Shown here: positions 40,969-49,710 of the stretch, one piece after another
How the letters are laid out: each line of letters opens with the position of its first letter
Numbering within the stretch: the first letter of the stretch is position 1
Source of the DNA: Miltoncostaea sp036826475
Lineage (GTDB): Bacteria > Actinomycetota > Thermoleophilia > Miltoncostaeales > Miltoncostaeaceae
Length of the DNA: 64,000 bases
NCBI GenBank assembly: GCA_036826475.1
Contig: DAISWG010000012.1
Coordinates: 9,043-73,042, forward strand
Direction: 5' to 3'
The notes under the pieces: model-generated
Seen by the model: the letters and a program-made list of their open reading frames with translations, nothing else
What the model was told of the DNA's origin: nothing
The model's database searches: none
Program-made: the position numbers and the translations under genes

Positions 40969-43032
40969 ATGGGACTCAAGATCGCGAGCCTCTCCACGCC
41001 GAAGGAGCGGACGCCGCAGCGCCTTTCCCTCTGCATGATCATGCGCGACGAGGAGGAGCACCTCGCCCGGTGCCTCGAGAGCGTCCGGGGCGTCGTCGAC
41101 GAGGTCGTGATCGTGGACACCGGCTCCGTCGACCGCTCGGTGGAGATCGCCGAGTCGTTCGGCGCGCGGATCCTGCACGAGGAGTGGAAGGGCGACTTCG
41201 CCGGCCCGCGCAACACCGCCCTCGACGCGGCGACGGGTGACTGGATCCTGGTCCTCGACGCCGACGAGGAGCTGGTCGACGGGGCGAGGGTGCGCGACCT
41301 GCTCCACGACGAGACGATCGAGGGCTACTGCCTCCGCGAGGTCAACTTCATCGGCGAGGAGCGCGGGATCGAGAGCGTCGTCAACTCGGCGTTCCGGATC
41401 TTCCGCAACCGGCCCGCCTACCGGTACAGCGGCGCCCTGCACGAGCAGATCATGGGCACCGTCGACCCGGAGGGCGGCCGCTGCACCCGGTTCGTCGGCA
41501 TCGAGATCCACCACTACGGCTACCTCGAGCCGACCACCCGGGCGAAGGAGAAGACCGACCGCAACATGGCGATCGTGATGGACGAGGTCGCGCGCAAGCC
41601 GCACGACTCCTTCACGCTCTTCAACGCCGGCGTCGAGTTCCAGCGGGTCGGCCGGATGGACGAGGCGCTCGACTACTTCACGCGCTCCTTCCGCGAGCTC
41701 AGCTCGCTCAAGGCCTACTACGCGTCGCTCCTGCTCCGGAACATCGTCGCCACCCTGCACGCGCTGGAGCGGTGGGACGAGGCGCTCGACGTGCTGGCCG
41801 ACGCGCTCCAGGCGTATCCGGACTTCACCGACCTGTACTACCTCCAGGGGCAGATCCACACCTCCCGGCGCGAGTACCGCGCGGCGGTGAAGAGCTTCCG
41901 CCGCGCCATCGAGCTCGGCGACCACGGCGGCGACCGCTACCTGGCGCAGGCCGGCATGGGCTCCTTCTACTCGTGGCACGCCCTCGGGGTGCTCCACGAG
42001 ATGATGGGCGACACCGCCGAGGCGGTCCGCTGCCAGCGCAACGCCATCCGCGAGGCCCGCGGCCACTACGCCGCGCCCGTCGTCCGGCTCACCCGCCTGC
42101 TGCTCCAGACCGACCCGCCGCTCGCCGTGCGGGAGTACATGTCGTCGATCATCGCGCCCGCCCGGCGCGAGGAGTCGCTGCGCGCCATCGCCGACGTGCT
42201 GCTGCACGAGGACCACGCCGAGCACGCCCTCGCGGTGCTCGCCGAGGCCCGCGAGCTGAAGCCCGAGGACGGGGCGATCGCCCTGACCATGGCCGACGCG
42301 CTCATCCGGCTCGGCGACCTGGACGGCGCCCGCGCGCAGCTCGACGGCATCGCGCCCGGCACGTCCAGCCACCAGCTGGCCCACGCCAAGCGGGTGCTCA
42401 TCGGCCTGATCGCCGACGACGCCGACGAGGCGCGCGCGGGCATCGACGGCCTGCGGCCCGTGGCCGACGGCCTCTACGCCACCGCGTACACGCTGGCGCT
42501 CGCCGCCGCGACCGACCCCGCGGGGGACCTTCCCGAGCTGCCCGCCGGCGCCGACCGGGACGCCGTGCTGGCCGCGGTGATGGAGCTCTCCGCGACGCTG
42601 CTCGGGCTCGGCGAGCTGGCCACGTTCAACGCCCTGGTCCCGCTGCTCTACGGCATCGCCGAGTCGCGGCGCGACGTTGACGGCCGGCTCGGGTATCTCC
42701 TCTACGTCAACGACTTCCCGGACCCGGCCGCCGACCGGCTCATCGCCGCGGTCGAGGCGGGGGACGCCACCCCCGACGCCCTGGCCGCCCTCGGCCGCAT
42801 CTGCCAGTCGAAGCAGCTCGACGAGGACGCCGAGGCGTTCCTGCGGGCCGCCCTCCAGCACGACGAGCAGAACATGTCCCGGCACATCGACCTGGCGGGT
42901 CTGCTCGCCGGGTCCGGGCGGTACGCCGACGCCGACGCGGTGCTCCGCGAGGGCCTCATGGTGTACCCGCACTCCAGCGTGCTGCGGGAGCTGCGCCAGT
43001 CGATGTCGCTGCTCGCGGGCGCCGGGGTCTGA
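40969..43032 (+). CDS. GT2 glycosyltransferase with TPR repeats
   Basis: This 687-residue protein has an N-terminal GT-A domain (about 18-220): LSLCMIMRDEEEHLARCLES, VVIVDTGSVDRSVEIAESFG, FAGPRNTALDAATGD and the WILVLDADEEL metal site. The rest is tetratricopeptide-like helical repeats (for example FTLFNAGVEFQRVGRMDEAL, LYYLQGQIHTSRREYRAAVK). GT2-TPR fusions are known to modify peptides or proteins. The sigma-28-like promoter of its own and flaG-fliD downstream point to flagellin as target. ATG 40969 has a clear GGAAGGA site. A strong terminator follows. Confidence 0.88.
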   Translation: MGLKIASLSTPKERTPQRLSLCMIMRDEEEHLARCLESVRGVVDEVVIVDTGSVDRSVEIAESFGARILHEEWKGDFAGPRNTALDAATGDWILVLDADEELVDGARVRDLLHDETIEGYCLREVNFIGEERGIESVVNSAFRIFRNRPAYRYSGALHEQIMGTVDPEGGRCTRFVGIEIHHYGYLEPTTRAKEKTDRNMAIVMDEVARKPHDSFTLFNAGVEFQRVGRMDEALDYFTRSFRELSSLKAYYASLLLRNIVATLHALERWDEALDVLADALQAYPDFTDLYYLQGQIHTSRREYRAAVKSFRRAIELGDHGGDRYLAQAGMGSFYSWHALGVLHEMMGDTAEAVRCQRNAIREARGHYAAPVVRLTRLLLQTDPPLAVREYMSSIIAPARREESLRAIADVLLHEDHAEHALAVLAEARELKPEDGAIALTMADALIRLGDLDGARAQLDGIAPGTSSHQLAHAKRVLIGLIADDADEARAGIDGLRPVADGLYATAYTLALAAATDPAGDLPELPAGADRDAVLAAVMELSATLLGLGELATFNALVPLLYGIAESRRDVDGRLGYLLYVNDFPDPAADRLIAAVEAGDATPDALAALGRICQSKQLDEDAEAFLRAALQHDEQNMSRHIDLAGLLAGSGRYADADAVLREGLMVYPHSSVLRELRQSMSLLAGAGV

Positions 43033-43040
43033 CCCCGCGC

Positions 43041-43063
43041 CCGGCCCCCCGTGCGGGGGCCGG
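43041..43063 (+). terminator. Strong hairpin after the TPR-glycosyltransferase
   Basis: CCGGCCCCC, loop CGTGC, GGGGGCCGG form a perfect 9-bp stem 8 nt after the stop. It ends just before the weak sigma-28-like promoter of flaG. Confidence 0.8.
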
Positions 43064-43065
43064 CA

Positions 43066-43093
43066 TACAGGAAACGCCCGCACCTGCCGATCA
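43066..43093 (+). promoter_or_regulatory. Weak putative sigma-28 promoter of flaG-fliD-fliS
   Basis: TACA (43066-43069), 16 nt, GCCGATCA (43086-43093). The -10 is good, the -35 is less good than at other sites. A 58-nt leader follows. Confidence 0.5.
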
Positions 43094-43151
43094 CGGGGGA
43101 ACGAGGGCGCCCGTCCCGGGGCGCTCACCGCAATCCGCGAACGGAGTTGAC

Positions 43152-43496
43152 ATGGACGTCACCCCCCTTCGCCCCGACGCGAGCGAACCCGCGATCCGTG
43201 CCCCACGCTTCCTGCGGCCGCCGCCCGGGACGGAGCCAGAGCCTCCCACGGAGGAGGCGCACCGGCTGGCCAGGCCGAGCGAACGCTGGACCCCGCCCAG
43301 CACGCTCAAGTTGGACCTCCACGCCGCCGATGTGACCGCGAGGTTCGAGATCCACCAGCCGACCAGCAGGGTGACCGTGACGATGCTCGACAGGAACACC
43401 GGTGAGGTCCTCCGCGAGGTGCCCGACCGGCGCGTGCTCGAGCAGATCTCGGCCCTGGCCGCGGCCACCGGCATGAACGTGGACGCCACCTCGTAG
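43152..43496 (+). CDS. flaG: FlaG family flagellar protein
   Basis: This 114-residue protein has a disordered Pro-rich N-terminal half and a FlaG-type C-terminal half. The latter reads STLKLDLHAADVTARFEIHQ and TVTMLDRNTGEVLREVPDRR with VLEQISALAAATGMNVD. The 'V.v.D..TgEViReiP.....' pattern is the family signature. FlaG affects filament length in other bacteria and almost always precedes fliD, as here (10 bp gap). GGAG precedes ATG 43152. Confidence 0.92.
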   Translation: MDVTPLRPDASEPAIRAPRFLRPPPGTEPEPPTEEAHRLARPSERWTPPSTLKLDLHAADVTARFEIHQPTSRVTVTMLDRNTGEVLREVPDRRVLEQISALAAATGMNVDATS

Positions 43497-43506
43497 GCCG
43501 GGGGCG

Positions 43507-44844
43507 ATGAGCACCAACGGCACAACCCGCACGGCGGGCCCCGCGATCAGCTTCAGCGGCCTCGGCTCGGGGATCGACACCGCCTCGATCGTGAGCCAGC
43601 TCATGAAGCTGGAGCGCGCCCCGATCGACCGGATCAACGCCGACAAGACGACCCTCAACACCAAGAAGGGCGTCGTCCAGGAGATCAACGGCCTCCTGGG
43701 CAAGCTGCGCGACGCGGCGGCGGAGATGTACAAGCCGAACGCCCTCGCGGCGAAGACCGCGAGCGCCGCCGACGCGTCCATCCTCGGCGCCACCGCCACC
43801 AACGCCGCCGCCGCCGGCACCTACAATGTCGTGGTCACCAGCCTCGCCCAGGCGCACACCCTGGCGTCGGGCGCCGCGCCGTCCCTCACCGCCGGGCAGA
43901 GCCTGAGCATCGGGGTGGGGGGCACCACGGTGAACGTGGCGGTGCAGGCCGGCGACGACCTCCAGAAGTTCGCCGACCGGATCAACGGCACCACCGACGC
44001 CGGCGTCTCCGCCAGCGTCATCAACGACCGCCTCGTGCTGATCTCCAAGGAGAGCGGCAGCGCCAGCTCCGTCACCGTCGGCGGGACCGCCGCCGCCGGG
44101 TTCGGCTTCGCCACCACCCAGTCCGGCACCGACGCGGCCGCCACGGTCAACGGCCTGGCCGTCACCAGCTCGGGCAACGTCATCGAGGGCGCCATCAACG
44201 GCGTGTCGCTCAACCTCACCAAGACCGGCGCCACCACGGTCACGGTCGGCGCCGACAACGGCGCGAACCTGAAGAAGGCGCAGGCGTTCGTCGACGCCTA
44301 CAACGCCGTCGTCTCCAACATCAAGCGGGCGACCGCCTACGACGCCGCCACCCAGACGGCCGGGACGCTCCAGGGCGACCAGACGATGAGCTCGCTCCTG
44401 GGGCAGCTGCGCGGCATCGCCGGCTCGGCCGTGGGCGGCATGGCCGACGGCTACAACTCGCTCGCCCAGATCGGGATCACCGGCTCGCGCGACGGCACGC
44501 TGACGCTCGACCAGGCGAAGTTCACCGCGGCGATCACCGCCGACCCGGCCGCCGTGCAGAACGTCTTCGGCAAGGACGACGGCAACGGCACGACGAGCGC
44601 CGGCGACGGCATCGCCCGCCAGATCCAGGCGTTCTCGAACAGCTTCTCGACGGACATCATCTCGGCCCGGCTCACCGGGTACACCAACTCCGCCAAGCGG
44701 ATGGACGACCGCATCGCGTCGCTCGAGGCGATCATGGACCTCAAGGAGCAGACGCTGAAGGCGCAGTTCGCCGCCATGGAGAAGGCCGTGTCGCAGTTCC
44801 AGAGCCAGGGGGCCAACCTGTCCTCCCAGCTCGCGGCCCTGTGA
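43507..44844 (+). CDS. fliD: Flagellar filament cap protein FliD
   Basis: FliD (445 residues) caps the growing filament and helps flagellin fold. ISFSGLGSGIDTASIVSQLM is the N-terminal FliD_N signature. LGKLRDAAAEMYKPNALAAK and TYNVVVTSLAQAHTLASG follow. The FliD_C domain includes AQAFVDAYNAVVSNIKRATA, LLGQLRGIAGSAVG and the final KAQFAAMEKAVSQFQSQGAN coiled coil. The length is typical of Gram-positive FliD. ATG 43507 starts 10 bp after flaG. fliS follows after 66 bp. Confidence 0.95.
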   Translation: MSTNGTTRTAGPAISFSGLGSGIDTASIVSQLMKLERAPIDRINADKTTLNTKKGVVQEINGLLGKLRDAAAEMYKPNALAAKTASAADASILGATATNAAAAGTYNVVVTSLAQAHTLASGAAPSLTAGQSLSIGVGGTTVNVAVQAGDDLQKFADRINGTTDAGVSASVINDRLVLISKESGSASSVTVGGTAAAGFGFATTQSGTDAAATVNGLAVTSSGNVIEGAINGVSLNLTKTGATTVTVGADNGANLKKAQAFVDAYNAVVSNIKRATAYDAATQTAGTLQGDQTMSSLLGQLRGIAGSAVGGMADGYNSLAQIGITGSRDGTLTLDQAKFTAAITADPAAVQNVFGKDDGNGTTSAGDGIARQIQAFSNSFSTDIISARLTGYTNSAKRMDDRIASLEAIMDLKEQTLKAQFAAMEKAVSQFQSQGANLSSQLAAL

Positions 44845-44910
44845 TGAGGCCGAGCGCGACCGGGCGCTGACCCGGACCCTCCGAACCCGACCGACCGAAG
44901 GGGCCACGAC

Positions 44911-45330
44911 GTGCCGCTGACCGAGCTCCGCCAGTACACCGCCCACACCGCGCAGACCGCCACCCCCGGCCAGCTCGTGGTCATGCTCTACGACGGCTTC
45001 CTCCGGTTCTGCGCGCAGGGCCGGGCGGCCTTCGAGGCGGGCGACGTCGGCGGCTCCGGCAACCGGTTCACCCGGGCGCAGGACATCGTGACCGAGCTGC
45101 GCGTCACCCTGGACATGACCCAGGGCGAGATCGCCACCAACCTGGCGAGCCTCTACGAGTACGTCGGCGAGAAGCTCACCGCCGGGCGGCTCCAGAAGGA
45201 CATGGCCGAGATCGACGAGGCCGTCCGCGTGATGACCGACCTGCGCGCCGCCTGGGTCCAGATCGCCGGGACGCAGCGGCCCGCCACGGACCGCCGCGGC
45301 CCCGTGGTCGGCGTGAACCTTGCTGGCTGA
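44911..45330 (+). CDS. fliS: Flagellar export chaperone FliS
   Basis: FliS (139 residues) binds the C-terminal end of flagellin and keeps it unfolded before export. RQYTAHTAQTATPGQLVVML with YDGFLRFCAQGRAAFEAGD is the family start, and the segment through TLDMTQGEIATNLASLYEYV matches the core helices. The end is short and basic. The start is GTG 44911 with GAAGGGG upstream. The last codons overlap the next gene by 11 bp. A second FliS-like protein is at 48438. Confidence 0.93.
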   Translation: MPLTELRQYTAHTAQTATPGQLVVMLYDGFLRFCAQGRAAFEAGDVGGSGNRFTRAQDIVTELRVTLDMTQGEIATNLASLYEYVGEKLTAGRLQKDMAEIDEAVRVMTDLRAAWVQIAGTQRPATDRRGPVVGVNLAG

Positions 45331-45664
45331 GCTCCGCCGCCTGCGCGAGATCCAGCTGGAGCAGGCCGAGGCGCTCGCCGCCGCCGACCTGGAGCGGCTG
45401 ACCGTGCTGGACGGCGAGCGGCTGCGGGTGCAGGCGCGCATCGTGCCGAGCGACGCCCCGGCGCTGTCGCCGGCCGACGCCGCCGAGGCCCGCGCCCTGG
45501 CCGCGCTGCTCGAGCGCGACCAGCGCGAGCTGGTGGAGCGGGCCGGCGCCGCGCGCGACGCGCTGCGCGCCGAGCTGGGCTCCCTGCGCTCCGGCCGGAG
45601 CGCGCTGGCGGGCTACCGCCCCGCCGCCGCCGGCAGCTCGCTGTACCTCGACAGCGCCCGCTGA
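45320..45664 (+). CDS. FliT-like flagellar chaperone
   Basis: This 114-residue protein directly follows and overlaps fliS, the usual position of fliT. It is nearly all helix: LAELRRLREIQLEQAEALAA, ERLTVLDGERLRVQARIVPS, then ARALAALLERDQRELVERAG and RDALRAELGSLRSG. The end SSLYLDSAR resembles the Y-L-D-x-x-x end of many FlgN/FliT-type chaperones. The start is taken as TTG 45320; there is no ATG nearby. FliT in other bacteria binds FliD. A hairpin follows the stop. Confidence 0.72.
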   Translation: MLAELRRLREIQLEQAEALAAADLERLTVLDGERLRVQARIVPSDAPALSPADAAEARALAALLERDQRELVERAGAARDALRAELGSLRSGRSALAGYRPAAAGSSLYLDSAR

Positions 45665-45670
45665 CGCACC

Positions 45671-45687
45671 CGGGGCCACCGGCCCCG
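45671..45687 (+). terminator. Hairpin after the FliT-like gene
   Basis: CGGGGCC, loop ACC, GGCCCCG: a 7-bp stem 6 nt after the stop, without a T-run. A -10-like TATGAT at 45719-45724 downstream could serve the phosphorylase gene, but its -35 is poor. Confidence 0.55.
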
Positions 45688-45761
45688 CGGCAGGTGCGGC
45701 AACCCGGCGGGGCGTGGCTATGATCCCCCGGTCCCGGGCCCGCCGACCGGAGGAGACCCGC

Positions 45762-48314
45762 ATGAAGGTCCACGAGGTGGACGTCAACCCGGCGCTTCCC
45801 GAGCGCATCGCATGGCTCGGCGAGATCGCCCGCAACGTCTGGTCGGCATGGAGCCCCGAGGCCGGCGACCTCTTCGCCCGGCTCGACCCGGAGGGGTGGG
45901 AGCGCCTCGGCCACAACCCGGTCTCGCTGCTGCGCAACCTGCCGCAGGAGACCCTCGACGCCGCGGCCGACGACGAGAGCTTCGTGGCGATGGTGGCGCG
46001 GGTCGCCCGCCGCCTGGACGCGTACGTGAACGAGCCGGGCTGGCTCCTCGCGACCGAGCCCGACGCGCGGGACATGCTCGTCGCGTACTTCTCGCTCGAG
46101 TTCGGCCTCGACGCCGGCATCCCGCTCTACTCGGGCGGCCTCGGCATCCTGGCCGGCGACCACCTGAAGTCGGCGTCCGACATCGGGGTCCCCCTCGTGG
46201 GGGTGGGGCTGCTGTACCGCAGCGGCTACTTCCGCCAGCAGCTCGGCCCCGACGGCGGCCAGCGCGAGCGCTACCCCGCCACCGACTGGTCGGACCTCCC
46301 GCTCACCGACGTGACCCGCGCCGACGGCACGCCGGTGGTCGTGGAGGTGGAGGTCGGCGACGACTTGGTCCGGGCCGCGGCGCGCCGCATCCAGGTGGGC
46401 CGGGTGCCGCTGCTGTTGCTCGACGCCGACATCCCGGGCAACAGCGACGAGGTGCGGGAGATCACCAGCACCCTCTACGGCGGGGACCGGGAGCGGCGCA
46501 TCCGCCAGGAGATCCTGCTCGGGGTCGGCGGCGTGCGGGCCCTCGCCGCGGCGGGGATGACGCCCACCGTGTTCCACATGAACGAGGGGCACTCCGCGCT
46601 GCTCGCCCTGGAGCGCATCCGCGGCCTCATCGACGACGGCGGGCTCAGCGCCGCCGCGGCCCGCGAGCAGGTGATCGCCTCGACGGTGTTCACCACCCAC
46701 ACCCCCGTCCCCGCGGGCAACGAGACGTTCGAGCCGGAGCTCGCCCGCCGCTACCTGGAGCCGATGGCCACCGCGATCGGCATGACCTGGGACGAGCTCG
46801 CCGCCCTCGCCGAGCATCCCGACGAGGGCGAGGTCGACTTCGGCATGACGCCGCTCGCGCTGCGGACCTCCGGGTTCGCGAACGGCGTCGCCGCGCTGCA
46901 CGGCGACACGTCGCGGCGCATGTGGCAGGGCCTCTGGCCGGAGCTGCCCCTGGACGAGGTCCCGATCACGTCGGTCACCAACGGCATCCACGCCCCGAGC
47001 TGGCTCAGCCGCGAGATGCACGAGCTGCTGGAGCGCTACATCGGCCCCGCGCTGCGCGAGCACCCCGAGGACCCGGGCGTGTGGGACCGCGCCGAGCGCA
47101 TCCCCGCCGGCGAGCTGTGGCGCGTGCACGAGCTGCGGCGCGAGCACCTCGTGCTGTTCGCCCGCGAGCGCCTGCGGGCCCAGCTCGTGCGCCAGGGCTC
47201 GCGCCGGGTCGCGAGCCGCGCCGCCGGCGACGCGCTGCGCCCCGACGCGCTCACGCTCTGCTTCGCCCGCCGCTTCGCCACGTACAAGCGCGCCTCGCTG
47301 TTGTTCCGCGACCCCGACCGGCTGGCGCGCCTGCTCGACGACGAGCGCCGCCCGGTCCAGATCATCATCGCCGGCAAGGCGCACCCGCTCGACGTGCCCG
47401 GCAAGGAGGTGCTCCGCGACGTGGTGCAGGAGTCGCAGCAGCCGCGGCTGCGCGACCGGATCGTGTTCCTCGAGGACTACGACATGCACGTCGCGCGCTA
47501 CCTCGTGCAGGGCGCCGACGTGTGGCTCAACCTGCCCCGCCGGCCCCTCGAGGCCTCCGGCACCAGCGGCATGAAGGCGGCGGTCAACGGCGGGCTCAAC
47601 CTGTCGGTGCTCGACGGGTGGTGGGCCGAGGGCTACACGCCCGACACCGGCTGGGCCGTCGGGAGCGGCGAGCAGTACGAGGACCCGGAGGAGAACGACG
47701 CGGTCGAGGCCGAGGCGCTCTACACCCTGCTGGAGCGCGAGGTGATCCCGGCCTTCTACTCCCGCGACAGCTCCGGCCGCCCCCGCGAGTGGACCACGAT
47801 GATGACGTCCGCGATCCGCAACGCCGGGGGGCGCTTCAGCACCGGGCGGATGGTGCGCGAGTACGCCGAGCGCGCGTACCTGCCCGCGCACCGCAGGGCG
47901 GTGCGCCTGGCCGCCGGCAGGGGGGAGGCGGCGGAGGAGCTCGCCCGCTGGCGCGAGCGGATGGAGGCCTCCTGGCCCGGCGTCAGCGTCCGCAGCCAGG
48001 TGCGCGCCGACGGCTCCGTCGCCGTCGGCTCGGAGCTGGCGGTGGAGGTGGTCGCCACGCTCGGCGCCCTCACCATCGACGACGTCTGCGTCGAGGTCGT
48101 GGCCGGCCCGCCCGACGGGCAGGGCGGGATCGTGCCCCGCCGCGTGGTGTCCGGGATCCACGAGGGCGCGACCGGCGCCGGGCAGCGCTTCCTGGCCGTG
48201 GTGCCCGCCGAGGAGAGCGGCCGCCTGGCCGTCGCGGCGAGGGTGGTGCCGCAGCGGCCCGATGGCGGCACCGAGCCGGACTTCCTCATCGCCTGGGAGG
48301 ACGGAGAGGACTGA
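45762..48314 (+). CDS. glgP: Alpha-glucan (glycogen) phosphorylase
   Basis: This 850-residue enzyme degrades alpha-1,4-glucan to glucose 1-phosphate. MKVHEVDVNPALPERIAWLG and ARNVWSAWSPEAGDLF mark the AlgP/GlgP type with an N-terminal DUF3417 part. FSLEFGLDAGIPLYSGGLGI is the catalytic-core signature, and EASGTSGMKAAVNGGLNLSV carries the PLP Lys. ITSVTNGIHAPSWL and FATYKRASLLFRDPDRLARL are also typical. ATG 45762 is chosen since GGAGGAG precedes it. It separates two flagellar blocks and has no flagellar role known. Its link to motility, if any, would be energy supply. Confidence 0.95.
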   Translation: MKVHEVDVNPALPERIAWLGEIARNVWSAWSPEAGDLFARLDPEGWERLGHNPVSLLRNLPQETLDAAADDESFVAMVARVARRLDAYVNEPGWLLATEPDARDMLVAYFSLEFGLDAGIPLYSGGLGILAGDHLKSASDIGVPLVGVGLLYRSGYFRQQLGPDGGQRERYPATDWSDLPLTDVTRADGTPVVVEVEVGDDLVRAAARRIQVGRVPLLLLDADIPGNSDEVREITSTLYGGDRERRIRQEILLGVGGVRALAAAGMTPTVFHMNEGHSALLALERIRGLIDDGGLSAAAAREQVIASTVFTTHTPVPAGNETFEPELARRYLEPMATAIGMTWDELAALAEHPDEGEVDFGMTPLALRTSGFANGVAALHGDTSRRMWQGLWPELPLDEVPITSVTNGIHAPSWLSREMHELLERYIGPALREHPEDPGVWDRAERIPAGELWRVHELRREHLVLFARERLRAQLVRQGSRRVASRAAGDALRPDALTLCFARRFATYKRASLLFRDPDRLARLLDDERRPVQIIIAGKAHPLDVPGKEVLRDVVQESQQPRLRDRIVFLEDYDMHVARYLVQGADVWLNLPRRPLEASGTSGMKAAVNGGLNLSVLDGWWAEGYTPDTGWAVGSGEQYEDPEENDAVEAEALYTLLEREVIPAFYSRDSSGRPREWTTMMTSAIRNAGGRFSTGRMVREYAERAYLPAHRRAVRLAAGRGEAAEELARWRERMEASWPGVSVRSQVRADGSVAVGSELAVEVVATLGALTIDDVCVEVVAGPPDGQGGIVPRRVVSGIHEGATGAGQRFLAVVPAEESGRLAVAARVVPQRPDGGTEPDFLIAWEDGED

Positions 48315-48437
48315 CCGCGCGCTCAAGGATCGGCCGGCAGGGGTCGAGAAGGATGGTGCCGGCACGGGTTGGTCGCCGGCGCAGAGGGGACGGAACCCCG
48401 GCGAATCATCCATCCCGACCGCAGAGGTCCGTCCAGG

Positions 48438-48827
48438 ATGCAGAGCATTCCGTCCCCCGAGCAGGTCCAGAACGCGTCGCCCGAGGACCTGGTCCTCATG
48501 CTCTTCGAGGGCGCCGTCCGCTTCGGCCACCAGGCGCAGCAGGCGCTGATCGACGGCGACCGGGCCACCGGCGCCTCCCTCGTCGGCCGCGTCCGCGCCA
48601 TCGTCGAGGAGCTCGACCGCAGCCTCAACCCGGCCGCCGGCTCCATCACCCGCCACCTCAGCGCCATCTACGAGTACGTGCTCAGGCGGCTCGAGCCGGA
48701 CACCATCGACGCGACGACCCTCGGTGAGGTCATCTCCGACCTCCAGGTGCTCTGCGAGGCCTGGACCGCGCTCGTCGCCGAGCGCCGCCTCGAGACGTCG
48801 CAGGCCACCAGCCCCGCGCTGGCCTAG
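48438..48827 (+). CDS. Second FliS-family protein
   Basis: This 129-residue protein is a divergent FliS paralogue. SPEDLVLMLFEGAVRFGHQA is the FliS core helix (compare TPGQLVVMLYDGFLRFCAQG in the first FliS). LNPAAGSITRHLSAIYEYVL also corresponds. ATG 48438 fits with GAGGT upstream; a longer frame from 48369 adds a Pro/Arg-rich leader with no family match. Two flagellins and two FliS proteins may form matched pairs, or one FliS may serve another substrate. It lies before an HDOD gene, 28 bp away. Confidence 0.85.
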   Translation: MQSIPSPEQVQNASPEDLVLMLFEGAVRFGHQAQQALIDGDRATGASLVGRVRAIVEELDRSLNPAAGSITRHLSAIYEYVLRRLEPDTIDATTLGEVISDLQVLCEAWTALVAERRLETSQATSPALA

Positions 48828-48855
48828 CAACCGCACCACACCGGACGAGAGGGAC

Positions 48856-49710
48856 ATGAGCACCATCACGCGACTCAGCGCGGCCGAGGTCGCCTCGGCC
48901 GTGGCCGAGCTGCCGCCGATGCCGGCGAGCATCTCGGAGGTCATCGCCGCGTGCGACGACCAGGACATGACCGTTGGGCAGCTCTCGCAGGTGATCCTGC
49001 GCGACCAGAGCCTCACGGCCAACCTGCTCAAGCTGGCCAACTCGGCGTTCTACGGACACGCCCGGCGGGTGACGACCGCGACCGAGGCGGTGGTGCTGCT
49101 CGGCTTCTCGGCCATCAAGAGCCTCGCGATCTCGTCGCACACCTCGCGCCTGCTCAACGGGGCCCTCCCGGGCTACGGCCTGCAGCAGGGCGAGCTGTGG
49201 CGGCATTCGATCGCCGTGGCGTTCACCGCCCGGCGGCTCGCCGTCGAGATCAAGCTCGCGCCCGTGGAGGAGGCGTTCGTCGCCGGCCTGCTCCACGACA
49301 TCGGCAAGACGATCCTCTCCGGCTACATGGAGAACGCCTTCGACGAGGTCACCCGGATCGCCCAGGAGCGGCGGATGCCGTTCCACGAGGTCGAGACCGA
49401 GCTGCTCGGGTTCGACCACGCGGAGCTGGGCGCCCAGGTCGCCGCGGCGTGGAGCTTCCCGCCCGAGCTGGAGGAGGCGATCCGCTGCCACCACTCGCCG
49501 CACGAGGCGCGCCTGAAGCCCGCCCTCTCGCACTGCGTCCACCTGGCGGACGCCGCCTGCATGATGCTCGGCGTCGGCCTGGGGGTCGACGGGATGATGT
49601 ACGCGATCGACCCGGACTCCATGGCCGTGCTCGGCGTGGACGGCGACCGCCTCCAGGGCCTCATGGAGGACGTCGCGCCCCTCATGACCGGCGACGCGCT
49701 GGTCGTCTGA
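48856..49710 (+). CDS. HDOD domain protein
   Basis: This 284-residue protein is mostly one HDOD domain, an HD-GYP relative without the full metal site. LPPMPASISEVIAACDDQDM and LSQVILRDQSLTANLLKLAN with SAFYGHARRVTTATEAVVLL form the family start. AFVAGLLHDIGKTILSGYME keeps the HD pair, and HHSPHEARLKPALSHCVHLA the later His. Such proteins often act in signalling, including c-di-GMP-linked motility control. GAGAGGGAC precedes ATG. Its stop overlaps flgB (TGATG), so it is the first gene of the basal-body operon. Confidence 0.9.
   Translation: MSTITRLSAAEVASAVAELPPMPASISEVIAACDDQDMTVGQLSQVILRDQSLTANLLKLANSAFYGHARRVTTATEAVVLLGFSAIKSLAISSHTSRLLNGALPGYGLQQGELWRHSIAVAFTARRLAVEIKLAPVEEAFVAGLLHDIGKTILSGYMENAFDEVTRIAQERRMPFHEVETELLGFDHAELGAQVAAAWSFPPELEEAIRCHHSPHEARLKPALSHCVHLADAACMMLGVGLGVDGMMYAIDPDSMAVLGVDGDRLQGLMEDVAPLMTGDALVV

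Noticed and set aside
45153..49040. A very long open frame on the minus strand opposite glgP and its neighbours.
   Set aside because: It is an antisense shadow caused by high GC; its translation has no family pattern and the plus-strand genes are certain.
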